Shown here in pieces: positions 52,659 through 61,211 of a DNA stretch of 64,000 nt; the stretch's first letter is position 1; every line of letters starts with the position of its first letter. Under the pieces are notes generated by a model. The model made no database searches. It was given only the letters and a program-made list of their open reading frames with translations, and was not told the origin of the DNA. Location of the stretch: the NCBI RefSeq assembly GCF_014764365.1, contig NZ_CP061718.1, forward strand, positions 1 through 64,000, read 5' to 3'. The stretch comes from Roseococcus microcysteis. Lineage in GTDB: Bacteria > Pseudomonadota > Alphaproteobacteria > Acetobacterales > Acetobacteraceae. The translations under genes were made by a program, and so were the position numbers.

Positions 52659-53417
52659 CTAATCCCGTGGCGGGGGCGCGTCCAGGGCGGCCAGCTCCTC
52701 GGCGATGGGTCCTTCCAGCGCCGCCTGCATGGCGGCCATGGCGCGGATGGCGTCCGACCCGTCCAGCACCCGGTGGTCCATGGCGAAATGCAGGGCGACC
52801 GCGCCATCGGGCGCGATGGGGCCGAAGCTGAGGAAGACCGGCACGATGCTGACGCTGTCCAGCAATTCCCCGCCATGCTCGCCCAGCGCCGAGATGGCGT
52901 AGTTGCCCCCCAGGCGCAGCACGGGCCAGCCGAGTCCCATGGAGAGCGCATAGCCCGCCCGCCGCAGCGGCCAGGGCAGGCGCCCGGCGGCCAGCATCCA
53001 GCGCAGGGCCGCGCTTGCCGCGCGCGGGCTGGCCTTCACCGCCGCCAGACGCGCGGCCAGGTCCGGCAGGGGCGTGTCATGGGCGCGGAACAGCCGGGCG
53101 GGGGCGAGCAGGGTCTCCTCCCCATCGCGCGCCTCGACCATCACGCAGCCCTGGGCGTGCGGCGCCTCGATCAGGTGTGGCCAGGGCAGGCTGGCATGCA
53201 CCCGGCGCAGCGGCGGGTGCTGCTGCGCGGCGATGGCGAAGGCCTTGGCGAAGAGGGCGGTCCAGGGCGGGCGGGGGGCGGGCAGCGAAGCGCGGGCCGC
53301 CCGCGCGCGCGGAATGACGAGCTGCCCGCGGAAGAGAAAGCGCGGCACGGCGCGCGAGGCGGCGGAGAGATCGCCCATCAGCCGCCGCCCCGGGCTCAAG
53401 GCGATGCGCCGGATCAT
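52659..53417 (-). CDS. Stand-alone E2-type acyltransferase-like protein
   Basis: A 252-residue protein resembling the catalytic core of 2-oxoacid dehydrogenase E2 subunits and chloramphenicol acetyltransferase. The hallmark DHRVLDG, with His215 as general base, is preserved near the C-terminus (HFAMDHRVLDGSDAIRA). No lipoyl or E1-binding domain is present, and the N-terminal 60 residues are basic. Such stand-alone proteins would accept acyl-CoA or an acyl carrier, but no substrate is known. Its start overlaps the MFS gene stop (ATGA at 53417-53414), and the P450 gene follows closely. Confidence 0.68.
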   Translation of the reverse strand: MIRRIALSPGRRLMGDLSAASRAVPRFLFRGQLVIPRARAARASLPAPRPPWTALFAKAFAIAAQQHPPLRRVHASLPWPHLIEAPHAQGCVMVEARDGEETLLAPARLFRAHDTPLPDLAARLAAVKASPRAASAALRWMLAAGRLPWPLRRAGYALSMGLGWPVLRLGGNYAISALGEHGGELLDSVSIVPVFLSFGPIAPDGAVALHFAMDHRVLDGSDAIRAMAAMQAALEGPIAEELAALDAPPPRD

Positions 53418-54796
53418 CGCTTGCCGCTGACCTCCGCCCCCACGTCGCGCGGCAGGCGCAGCGCGAGGGGGGCGGCGCTGGCCACCACCAGCCCCGCCAC
53501 CAGGAAGGCCGTGGTGAAGTCCGCCACCGCCAGCGCGTCGCGGCCGGCCAGATGCTGGCTGACCTCCAGCGCGGTGGAGGCGATGACCACGCCGATGGCC
53601 GGCGGCAATTGCTGGGCCGTGCCGTAGAAGCTGGTGCCCGCGCTCAGCCGCTCGCGCGGGATGTCCGCGAAGGCCAGCGTGTTCAGCGAGGTGAATTGCA
53701 GCGATCGGAACAGCCCGCCGAGTGCCAGGGCCGCGAAGAGTGCGGCCACCGGCCAGGCGGGCGAGAAGGCGGCGCCGATGGCCACGCCGGCCGCCGCCAG
53801 CAGGCCGTTGGCCACCAGCACGTTGCGGAAGCCCCAGCGCCGCAGCACGGGCCTGGCCAGGGGCTTCATGGCGAAGGCGCCCAAGGCCGTGGCGAAGGCC
53901 ACCAGCCCCGCCTGGGTGGCGCTCCAGCCGAAGCCCAGCTGCAGCAGCAGCGGCACCAGGAAGGGCACGCCGCCCGCGCCGGCGCGGAACAGGCTGCCGG
54001 CCAGGGTCGCATAGTGGAAGGAGGGGAAGCGCAGCAGCGTCAGGTCAATGGCCGGGCGCTTGGCCCGCCGGCAATGGCGCAGCGCCAGCAGCGCGACCAC
54101 GCCGCCCAGGACCAGCAGCGCCTCCGGCATGCCGGCGGGGAAGACGCCGCGGCCCACCGTCTCGAACCCCGCCATGAGGGTGGCCAGCGCGCCGCCGACC
54201 AGCAGCAGCCCCTTGATGTCGGGCGGGCCCGGGTTCTGGACGGGCAGGGGGGTGATCTTCCAGGCCACCAGCGCGAAGCCCAGCAGCGCCACCGGCACGT
54301 TCAGCCAGAACACGCTGCGCCAGCCGAAGAGGTCCGTCATGATGCCGCCCAGGGGTGGCCCGGTGATCGGCCCCAGCATGGCGGGCATGGTCAGCCAGGC
54401 CATGGCGGTCAGCATCTCGTCCTTGCGGATGCCGCTGAGCAGCAACAGCCGCCCCACGGGCACCATCATGGCGCCGGCCATGCCCTGGAAGATGCGCGCC
54501 GCCACCAGCTCGCCCAGCGAATTGGCGAAGCCGCAGGCGGCCGAGGCCGTGCCGAACAGCAAGATGGCCATGAGGAAGACGCGCTTCGCCCCGAAGCGGT
54601 CCGCCACATAGCCGCTGACCGGGATGAAGACCGTCAGCGCCACCAGGTAGGAGGTGATGGCCACCCCCAACCGCGCCGGGTCCTCGTTCAGATCCCGCGC
54701 CATGGCGGGGAGCGCGGTGACGACGGCCGAGCTGTCGAGGTTCTGCATGAACAGCGCCGAGGCGACGATGATCGCGGTGGTGCGTGTTCCTGCCAT
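53414..54796 (-). CDS. MFS drug/metabolite transporter (DHA2/EmrB-like)
   Basis: A 460-residue polytopic major-facilitator protein. The N-terminal helix ends in NLDSSAVVTALPAMARDL, the DHA2-type motif D. VSGYVADRFGAKRVF is motif A, and GPITGPPLGGIMTDLFGWRSVFWLN is motif C, the antiporter signature of exporters. It probably pumps a hydrophobic compound out against protons. It is the first gene of a three-gene unit with the acyltransferase-like and P450 genes, and is divergent from the phnW-like gene 86 bp away. Confidence 0.9.
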   Translation of the reverse strand: MAGTRTTAIIVASALFMQNLDSSAVVTALPAMARDLNEDPARLGVAITSYLVALTVFIPVSGYVADRFGAKRVFLMAILLFGTASAACGFANSLGELVAARIFQGMAGAMMVPVGRLLLLSGIRKDEMLTAMAWLTMPAMLGPITGPPLGGIMTDLFGWRSVFWLNVPVALLGFALVAWKITPLPVQNPGPPDIKGLLLVGGALATLMAGFETVGRGVFPAGMPEALLVLGGVVALLALRHCRRAKRPAIDLTLLRFPSFHYATLAGSLFRAGAGGVPFLVPLLLQLGFGWSATQAGLVAFATALGAFAMKPLARPVLRRWGFRNVLVANGLLAAAGVAIGAAFSPAWPVAALFAALALGGLFRSLQFTSLNTLAFADIPRERLSAGTSFYGTAQQLPPAIGVVIASTALEVSQHLAGRDALAVADFTTAFLVAGLVVASAAPLALRLPRDVGAEVSGKR

Positions 54797-54882
54797 GCCC
54801 CGCAGGGTAGGGTGGCCCGCACCGCGCCGGAAGCAGGGCGAAACCCCTTTTCGCCGGGCGCGATTCCAGGCAAGGGCAGGAT

Positions 54883-55998
54883 ATGCCCGACATGCTCCTG
54901 CTGACCCCCGGCCCCGTCCAGACGCACCCCTCGGTGCGCGCCGCCATGGATGAGGACATCGCCCCCTGGGATGCCGAGTTCCGCCCCTTCTACACCAGCC
55001 TGCGCGAGCGGCTGCGGGACCTCGCGGGCGGGGTCGAGGGCGTGCATGCCACCCTGCCGCTGCAGGGTTCGGGCCACATGATCCTGGAGGCCGCGCTGCG
55101 CACCTATGTGGCGCCGGGCGCCACCCTCCTGGTGCCGATGAACGGGGAATACGCGGTGCGCATCGCCCGCCTGGCGCGCGAGGCGGGGCGCGCGGTAGTG
55201 GAATTGCCGGCCCAGGACACCCATGCCGTGACGTCCGAGGCGGTGGCGGCGGCGCTGGAAGCCCACCCCGAGGCCACGCACCTCGCCATGGTGCAGAGCG
55301 AGACGGGCAGCGGCATCGTGAACGACGTGGCCGCCATCGGCGCCGTGGTGCGCGCGGCGGGGCGGCGGATGATCGTGGACGCGGTCTCGGCCTTCGGGGC
55401 GCTGCCGCTGGACCTCTCGGCCCAGCCGGAACTGGACGCGGTGGTCTTCACCTCCAACAAATGCCTGGAGAGCGTGCCGGGCTTCGCCTTCGCCGTGGCG
55501 CGGATGGACCGCACGGAGGCATGCGCAGGGCAGGCGGGGTCCTGGAGCCTCGACCTCTCGGACGTGCTGGCCCAGGCCAAGCGCAGCGGCTGGGGCAGCC
55601 TGCGCTTCACCGGCCCGGTGCAGACGCTGCGGGCCTTGGAAGTGGCGCTGGACCGGCTGGATGCGGAAGGCGGGCCGGCGGCGCGGCTCACGCGGTACCG
55701 GGCCAATGCGGCGCGGCTCTACCAGGGGCTCTGCGCGCTGGGCCTGCGGCCTTACCTGAACCAGGCCGAGCAGGGGCCGGTGGTGGTCACCTTCCACCAG
55801 CCGGACGGCATGGATTTCCATGGTTTCGTGGGCGCGCTCAAGGCGCGCGGCGTGAACATCAGCGCCTACTACACGACCGAGGCGCCGACCTTCCGCGTCG
55901 GCGCCATCGGCGATGTGGGCCTGGCCGAGATGGACCGCGCGGTGGCGGCCATCGCGGAGACCCTGGCCGCGATGGGCAAGCTGCCCGCCGCGGCCTGA
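54883..55998 (+). CDS. phnW: Class V aminotransferase, probable 2-aminoethylphosphonate--pyruvate type
   Basis: A 371-residue PLP enzyme of fold type I. LLLTPGPVQTHPSVRAAM and the wide LPLQGSGHMILEAALRTYV are typical of the PhnW/alanine-glyoxylate aminotransferase group. DAVSAFGALPLDL supplies the cofactor Asp. SNKCLESVPGFAF holds the Schiff-base Lys193, and the end TEAPTFRVGAIGDV matches PhnW closely. The start has GGCAAGGGCAGG upstream. No other phosphonate gene (phnX, phnA, phnY) is adjacent, so a role in glyoxylate transamination is the alternative. Confidence 0.72.
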   Translation: MPDMLLLTPGPVQTHPSVRAAMDEDIAPWDAEFRPFYTSLRERLRDLAGGVEGVHATLPLQGSGHMILEAALRTYVAPGATLLVPMNGEYAVRIARLAREAGRAVVELPAQDTHAVTSEAVAAALEAHPEATHLAMVQSETGSGIVNDVAAIGAVVRAAGRRMIVDAVSAFGALPLDLSAQPELDAVVFTSNKCLESVPGFAFAVARMDRTEACAGQAGSWSLDLSDVLAQAKRSGWGSLRFTGPVQTLRALEVALDRLDAEGGPAARLTRYRANAARLYQGLCALGLRPYLNQAEQGPVVVTFHQPDGMDFHGFVGALKARGVNISAYYTTEAPTFRVGAIGDVGLAEMDRAVAAIAETLAAMGKLPAAA

Positions 55999-56008
55999 TC
56001 CGCGTGCT

Positions 56009-56650
56009 TCAGAAGCGGTAGCGCAGCGTCGCCCCCAGCACGAAGGGGTTGATGTCCGCCCGCGCGCGGATGGTGCCGCTGTTCACGCTGACATCGGGCT
56101 GCATCATGATCCACTTCAGGTCGAGGTTCGCCACCCAGTTGGGCGTGATCTCGTAGTTGAAGCCAATGCTGGGGGCCACGCCCACGCTCGGCTGCACCCG
56201 CACCCGGTTCACCGCCCCCGCCCGGCTGCCGCCATGGCCGTAGAACCAGGTGGCGTTGAGGCCCAGGCCCACATAGGGGCTGAAGCGCGAATTCGGCATC
56301 GGGTGGTATTGCACCGTCAGCGTGGGCGGCAGCGCCCAGACATGGCCGAGGTTCACATTCCCCAGCGCCGAATCCCGCACGCGGATGTCATGGCGCGTGG
56401 TGGCCGCGATCAGGTTCGCCGAGAAGTTCGGCGTCACGAAATAGGTGAAGTCGAGCAGCGGGCTCGCGCTGTTGGTCGCCTCCGGCCGGCCGCCGATGAC
56501 GCCCACATTCCCGCCATTGGTGGGCAGGACGCCCACGGCGCCGAAGCCCACCATGAAGTCGCCGGCGCGCAGGCCGCGCACCTCCTGCGCCCCCGCCAGC
56601 CCCGTGCTCGCGATCAGCGCCGCACCGGCCAGCAATCCCAAACCACGCAT
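56009..56650 (-). CDS. ompW: OmpW-family outer-membrane protein
   Basis: A 213-residue protein with a cleavable signal (MRGLGLLAGAALIASTGLAGAQ) and the alternating pattern of an eight-stranded beta-barrel. Typical stretches are LLDFTYFVTPNFSANLIAATT, LPPTLTVQYHP, SPYVGLGLNATWF and VNLD-like NLDLKWIMM. The chain ends in Phe, the outer-membrane insertion signal. OmpW forms a narrow hydrophobic channel. The ATG at 56650 is preceded by GGGAG. An exact FNR-type box lies about 70 bp upstream (56716-56729), fitting the known oxygen control of OmpW elsewhere. Confidence 0.9.
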   Translation of the reverse strand: MRGLGLLAGAALIASTGLAGAQEVRGLRAGDFMVGFGAVGVLPTNGGNVGVIGGRPEATNSASPLLDFTYFVTPNFSANLIAATTRHDIRVRDSALGNVNLGHVWALPPTLTVQYHPMPNSRFSPYVGLGLNATWFYGHGGSRAGAVNRVRVQPSVGVAPSIGFNYEITPNWVANLDLKWIMMQPDVSVNSGTIRARADINPFVLGATLRYRF

Positions 56651-56715
56651 GTCCAAACTCCCTATCGCGGCATCCCGCCGCGCCCGAGGACTACGCCCGG
56701 GAAGGGAGCTGGACT

Positions 56716-56729
56716 TTGATGCACATCAA
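56716..56729 (-). promoter_or_regulatory. FNR/Anr-type binding site for ompW
   Basis: TTGAT-gcac-ATCAA is a perfect match to the FNR/CRP-family anaerobic box. Its centre is 72 bp from the ompW ATG, so a start at about 56681 would put it at -41.5, the activator position. The only gene it can serve on this side is ompW. Confidence 0.7.
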
Positions 56730-56803
56730 CGGCTTTGCGCCTTGTGGCGGCGCCGTGGCCGCAAGGTCACGGCCAGGCGGCGCGCGACCCTGCGGTTGAG
56801 GCG

Positions 56804-57451
56804 TCAGTCCACCTTCACCCAGCGCAGATAGGGGCGCTCGGCCTTCCAGCCCTGGGGGAAGCGCGCCTTGGCGTCCTCGTCGGGGATGGAGGGGAGGATG
56901 ATGGCCTCCGCCCCCGGCTGCCAGTTCACGGGGGTGGCGACCTTCGCGCGGTCGGTCAGCTGCAGGCTGTCGATCACGCGCAGCACCTCATGGAAGTTGC
57001 GGCCCGTGCTGGGCGGGTAGGTGAGGGTGAGGCGCACCTTCCGCGACGGGTCCAGCACATAGACGGTGCGGACGGTCACCGACGGGTCCGCCTCCGGATG
57101 GATCATGCCATAGAGCTGCGAGACATGGCGCGAGGGGTCCGCGATCATGGGGAAGTTCAGCGCATGGCCCTGGGTGTCCGCGATGTCCTCGGCCCAGGCG
57201 GCGTGGCGGTCCAGCGGGTCCACGGACAGGCCGATCACCTTCACGCCGCGCTTGTCGAATTCGGGCTTGAGGCGCGCGGCCTCGCCGAGTTCGGTGGTGC
57301 AGACGGGCGTGAAATCCTTGGGGTGGGAGAAGATCACCACCCAGGAATCGCGCGCCCAGTCGCTGAAGCGGATGGGGCCTTCGGTGGTCTCGGCCTCGAA
57401 ATCGGGCGCGACCTGGCCGAGGGTGAGGGGCATTCCGTATTGGAGGCTCAT
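56804..57451 (-). CDS. 1-Cys peroxiredoxin (Prx6 group)
   Basis: A 215-residue peroxiredoxin. The peroxidatic Cys51 is in HPKDFTPVCTTE, with Thr48 and the downstream Arg needed for peroxide activation. The long C-terminal arm after residue 160 (GAEAIILPSIPDEDAKARFP) and the ending PYLRWVKVD are those of the Prx6 group. No resolving Cys is seen in the usual place, so it is the 1-Cys type and needs another thiol donor. It reduces hydrogen peroxide and alkyl hydroperoxides. It is 154 bp upstream of ompW on the same strand but separate from it, and divergent from fhs. Confidence 0.93.
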   Translation of the reverse strand: MSLQYGMPLTLGQVAPDFEAETTEGPIRFSDWARDSWVVIFSHPKDFTPVCTTELGEAARLKPEFDKRGVKVIGLSVDPLDRHAAWAEDIADTQGHALNFPMIADPSRHVSQLYGMIHPEADPSVTVRTVYVLDPSRKVRLTLTYPPSTGRNFHEVLRVIDSLQLTDRAKVATPVNWQPGAEAIILPSIPDEDAKARFPQGWKAERPYLRWVKVD

Positions 57452-57574
57452 GGGCTGGTCTCCCTTGCCGCGGGGTTTGTGCGCGCGGCGTTGCAGATTC
57501 TGCCCGAGGATATACGCGGTGGGAGGCGCGAATTTAAGGGCGGGCTCCGGGAAAATTCGGCCATAAACAACGGT

Positions 57575-57643
57575 AATTCATGGTGAATTCTGCCGCCCCC
57601 CGCGGCGCGGCGGGTGCGCGCGGGTCTTGCCCCCCGCGCCGCG
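57575..57643 (+). promoter_or_regulatory. Palindrome and hairpin in the prx-fhs divergent region
   Basis: AATTCA-tgg-TGAATT (57575-57589) is a perfect AT-rich palindrome in a GC-rich genome and may be an operator. It is followed by CGCGGCGCGG (57601-57610) with CCGCGCCGCG (57634-57643), a 10-bp stem that could fold in the fhs leader 40 nt before its start codon. No known folate riboswitch consensus was recognised. Confidence 0.4.
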
Positions 57644-57683
57644 CGGCGCCATTAGCGCCCCAACCCAGGGAGAAGCTTCCGGA

Positions 57684-59357
57684 ATGTCCATAGACCTCGA
57701 GATCGCCCGCGCGGCCACCCTCGCGCCCATCACGCGCATCGCGGCCGCCGCCGGCATCCCGGAGGAGGCGCTGGAACCTTATGGGAAGTTCAAGGCCAAG
57801 GTGGGCCTGGATTTCGTGGGCCGCGTGCGGGCGGAGCGGCCGCTGGGCAAGCTGGTGCTGGTCACCGGCATCAACCCGACGCCCGCGGGCGAGGGCAAGT
57901 CCACCACCACGGTCGGCCTGGGCGATGCGCTGAACCATATCGGCCACCGCGCCATGATCTGCCTGCGCGAGCCGAGCCTCGGCCCCTGCTTCGGCGTGAA
58001 GGGCGGGGCCACGGGCGGCGGCCATGCGCAGGTGGTGCCGATGGAGGACATCAACCTCCATTTCACCGGGGATTTCCACGCCATCACCGCCGCCAACAAC
58101 CTGCTGGCCGCGATGCTGGACAACCACATCTACTGGGGCAATGCGCTGGGCATTGATGCGCGGCGCATCACCTGGCGGCGCGCGCTGGACATGAATGACC
58201 GCGCGCTGCGCTCGGTGGTGGGCTCGCTGGGCGGCACGGCCAATGGCTTCCCGCGCGAGGACGGGTTCGACATCGTCGTCGCCTCCGAGGTGATGGCGGC
58301 CTTCTGCCTGGCGCATGATCTGGACGACCTCCAGCAGCGCCTGGGCCGCATCATCGTGGCGCAGACGCGCGAGGGGAAATCGGTCACGGCGGCCGACCTC
58401 AAGGCCGATGGCGCCATGGCCGTGCTGCTGCGCGACGCCTTCGCGCCCAACCTGGTGCAGACCCTGGCCGGCAGCCCCGCGCTGGTGCATGGCGGGCCTT
58501 TCGCGAACATCGCCCATGGCTGCAACAGCGTGGTGGCGACGAAGCTCGGCCTGCACCTCGCGGATGTGGTGGTGACCGAGGCGGGCTTCGGCGCCGACCT
58601 GGGCGCCGAGAAGTTCCTCGACATCAAGTGCCGCCTCGCGGGCCTCGCGCCCGATGCCTGCGTGGTGGTGGCGACCGTGCGCGCGCTCAAGATGCATGGT
58701 GGTGTGGCGAAGTCGGCGCTGGGGCATGAGGATGTGCCGGCGGTGAAGCGCGGCGTGGTGAACCTCGCCCGCCATGTGGAGAACATGCGCAAGTTCGGCC
58801 TGCCGCCCGTGGTGGCGCTGAACCGCTTCAACGGCGACACGGCCGCCGAAATCCAGGCGGTGCAGGAGGCGATGGCGGCACTCGGCGTCGAAGCCATCCT
58901 CTGCACGCATTGGGCCGATGGTGCGCCCGGCGCGGTGAAGCTCGCCGAGGCCGTCATGCGCCGCATCGCGGCGGGCGAGGCGCGGTTCAGCCCGCTCTAT
59001 CCCGACGACATGCCGCTCGCCGACAAGATCGGCACCATCGCCCGCGAGATCTACCGCGCGCGGGAGGTGGCGATCCCGGACGCGGTGCGGGCGAAGCTGG
59101 CGCGCTTCGAGGCGCAGGGCTTCGGCCAGGTGCCCGTCTGCATCGCCAAGACGCAATATTCCTTCAGCGCCGACCCCACCGCGCTGGGTGCGCCCGAGGG
59201 CCATGTGCTGCCGGTGCGCGACGTGCGGCTCTCCGCCGGGGCGGGCTTCGTGGTGGCGATCTGCGGCGATGTCATGACCATGCCGGGCCTGCCGCGCGTG
59301 CCGGCGGCCGAGAGCATCCGCCTGGACGCGGAGGGCCGCATCGAGGGCCTGTTCTGA
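57684..59357 (+). CDS. fhs: Formate--tetrahydrofolate ligase
   Basis: A 557-residue enzyme. The ATP-binding loop [11 protein letters not shown] is at residues 66-76, [20 protein letters not shown] follows, and [18 protein letters not shown] is the folate region; all are family signatures. It makes 10-formyl-tetrahydrofolate from formate, ATP and tetrahydrofolate, feeding purine and one-carbon pools. Length is normal. AGGGAG and the ATG at 57684 set the start. A clear terminator follows the stop, separating it from the cellulose genes. Confidence 0.96.
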   Translation: MSIDLEIARAATLAPITRIAAAAGIPEEALEPYGKFKAKVGLDFVGRVRAERPLGKLVLVTGINPTPAGEGKSTTTVGLGDALNHIGHRAMICLREPSLGPCFGVKGGATGGGHAQVVPMEDINLHFTGDFHAITAANNLLAAMLDNHIYWGNALGIDARRITWRRALDMNDRALRSVVGSLGGTANGFPREDGFDIVVASEVMAAFCLAHDLDDLQQRLGRIIVAQTREGKSVTAADLKADGAMAVLLRDAFAPNLVQTLAGSPALVHGGPFANIAHGCNSVVATKLGLHLADVVVTEAGFGADLGAEKFLDIKCRLAGLAPDACVVVATVRALKMHGGVAKSALGHEDVPAVKRGVVNLARHVENMRKFGLPPVVALNRFNGDTAAEIQAVQEAMAALGVEAILCTHWADGAPGAVKLAEAVMRRIAAGEARFSPLYPDDMPLADKIGTIAREIYRAREVAIPDAVRAKLARFEAQGFGQVPVCIAKTQYSFSADPTALGAPEGHVLPVRDVRLSAGAGFVVAICGDVMTMPGLPRVPAAESIRLDAEGRIEGLF

Positions 59358-59367
59358 AGGTTACCCA

Positions 59368-59395
59368 CGCGACTCGGTGCCCGTCGCGCATTTTT
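59368..59395 (+). terminator. Intrinsic terminator of fhs
   Basis: CGCGAC (59368-59373) pairs with GTCGCG (59383-59388) over a 9-nt loop and is followed by CATTTTT. It begins 11 bp after the fhs stop codon. Confidence 0.65.
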
Positions 59396-59542
59396 CATGT
59401 TATTGTCGCCGTGAGAGAGGCAGCGTTCATGAGTTGCGCCATACGTAGTGGCGCTGATCCTTGGGGCGCGGGTTGAGAGGCGGGGCGGCATGGCCCGCGG
59501 CACGGGCATGGGCATGGTCTTGGCAGGGGGCGACAGGCGGGC

Positions 59543-60351
59543 GTGGAGCGTGAGATCGGCAATGTCGTGGCGGATGTGGGCCTCAGGGCGTTCCGCTATT
59601 TCAGCTTCCCACCCGTGCTCTTCGAGACGCGCCCACGTCCGGTGGTGAAGGAGGCGCCGGCGCCGGCCCCAAATCCGGCCCCAATTCCGGCCCCGGCGCC
59701 GGTGGCGGCACCTGTTCCACCTCCGGCGCCGCAAGCCGCGCGGCCGCCGGATGTGGTTCAAGCCACGCCATCCTCGCCCGCCATGCCGGCCGCGGCACCC
59801 CCCCGCCTGCCGTGCCCGCCCGCTTCGCCGATGGCCTGCCCCGTTTCGGCGTCACGGCCCTGCCGACCGGGGCGCCTGCCTCGCCCTCGGGCGGCATCGC
59901 CGGCGGGGGACTCTTCGCGCCGCAGCCCTCCGCGCCGAGCTTCACCGCCCCGCCGCCTTCCAGCCCGGCCCCGGCCTTCGTGGTGCCGGCCGCGCGGACC
60001 GACAGCGCGCCCAGCCCATCCCCCGCATTGTCGCCGCCTGCCACGCAGGCGCCCCCGGCGGCGCAGGCCGCCGCGCCCATGGCGCCGCCATTCGCGGCGA
60101 CGCCCGCGCCGATGGCGCCGCCGCCCGCCGCCGCCTGGCCCGACCCCTTCGCGCCCGCCGCCATGCCCGAGGCCCCACGGCTGCGCCGCCTGGCGGAGTT
60201 GCAGGGCCTCGCCCCGCCACCCCCGCCGCCGCCACGCCCCGCCGGCACCCGCAGCTACGCGCTGTTGCAGGATGTCCATGCGGAGCTGGCCGGCCGCGCC
60301 CCGCCCGTCGCCCCCTTTGCGCCCCCTGGGCGGCGCGACCCTCCGGCGTGA
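59543..60351 (+). CDS. Proline-rich protein of the cellulose operon, frameshifted in this sequence
   Basis: A GTG at 59543 opens a frame with a short folded N-terminus (MEREIGNVVADVGLRAFRYF) and then Ala/Pro-rich repeats. The frame turns to unrelated Arg/Pro sequence after about residue 87. A second frame, with RFADGLPRFGVTALPTG and a compact end (LRRLAELQGLAPP, SYALLQDVHAELAG), runs to 60351. One more C in the 7-C run at 59798-59804 joins them into about 269 residues. It stands just before bcsQ, where proline-rich accessory Bcs proteins occur in other bacteria, and may help assemble the synthase. The name is left open because the low complexity prevents a family call. Confidence 0.6.
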
Positions 60352-60358
60352 CCGGCTG

Positions 60359-61186
60359 ATGCCTCTGATCACCTTCGCATCCCCAAAAGGGGGAGTGGGC
60401 AAGACGACCCTGGCCGCGCATGTCGCGGCGCTGCTGGCGCGCGCCGGCCTGCCCGTGGTGGCGCTGGACCTCGACCCGCAGAACGCGCTGCGCCTGCATC
60501 TGGGCCTGCCCCTGTGGGAGCCCGCGGCCTTCACCGCCCATATCGCCCAGCGGCCCAATTGGCGCGAATGCCTGGTGCAGACGGAATCCGGCGTGCGCGT
60601 CCTGCCCTTCGGCCCGGGCGATGCCGTGCGGGCCATGGGGGTCGCGCAGGCGCTGACCACCAGCCCCGAATTGCTGGCCGAGCCGCTGCGCGAGATGCTG
60701 GCGGTGCCGGGCCTCATCGTCATCGTGGACAGCCCGCCCGGCCCCAACCCGGCGCTGGCCGCCATCTCTCCGCTGACGGACATCCTGGTCATGGTGCTGC
60801 TGGCCGATGCCGGGAGTGCGGCCGTCATTCCCCAGATCGCGAGCAACCGCATCCTGGGCCGCGGCACGCTCGCCGCCCGTGTGGGTGAGCGCGCGGTGAT
60901 GGTGCTGAACCAGGTGGAGAACGGAAATCCATTGAGCGAGGCGGTGTTGGACATGGCCCAGAATGCCCTCGGGCCGCGCTTCCTGGGCGTGGTCTGCCGT
61001 GACCTCGGCGTGGCCGAGGCCCTGGCCGACCGGCGCATGCTGCTGGAGGGCGAGCCCGGCGCGGGCGAGGACCTGCTGGTGCTGACCGAGGCGCTGGCCA
61101 AGCGGCTGCGCACCGCGGCGCCGGGTCATGGCGCGCCCGGCTACGGCGCCGCCCCACCGAACGGCACGCCCTGGGGCCGGGCATGA
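60359..61186 (+). CDS. bcsQ: Cellulose biosynthesis ParA/MinD-like ATPase BcsQ
   Basis: A 275-residue P-loop ATPase of the ParA/MinD superfamily. The deviant Walker A ASPKGGVGKTT has the signature Lys10 and Lys15; LDLDPQNALRLHLG and VDSPPGPNP are the A' and B regions. In Bcs systems BcsQ sets the polar site of the synthase. The ATG at 60359 is 7 bp after the proline-rich gene. Its end overlaps an ATG at 61183 that probably starts bcsA. The tail is Gly/Pro-rich. Confidence 0.88.
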   Translation: MPLITFASPKGGVGKTTLAAHVAALLARAGLPVVALDLDPQNALRLHLGLPLWEPAAFTAHIAQRPNWRECLVQTESGVRVLPFGPGDAVRAMGVAQALTTSPELLAEPLREMLAVPGLIVIVDSPPGPNPALAAISPLTDILVMVLLADAGSAAVIPQIASNRILGRGTLAARVGERAVMVLNQVENGNPLSEAVLDMAQNALGPRFLGVVCRDLGVAEALADRRMLLEGEPGAGEDLLVLTEALAKRLRTAAPGHGAPGYGAAPPNGTPWGRA

Positions 61187-61211
61187 GCTTCCCCGCCCCC
61201 CCGACCGCAAG

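Noticed and set aside
52659-53417. The E2-like protein as part of a pyruvate dehydrogenase complex
   Set aside because: It has no lipoyl or peripheral subunit-binding domain and no E1 or E3 genes are nearby.
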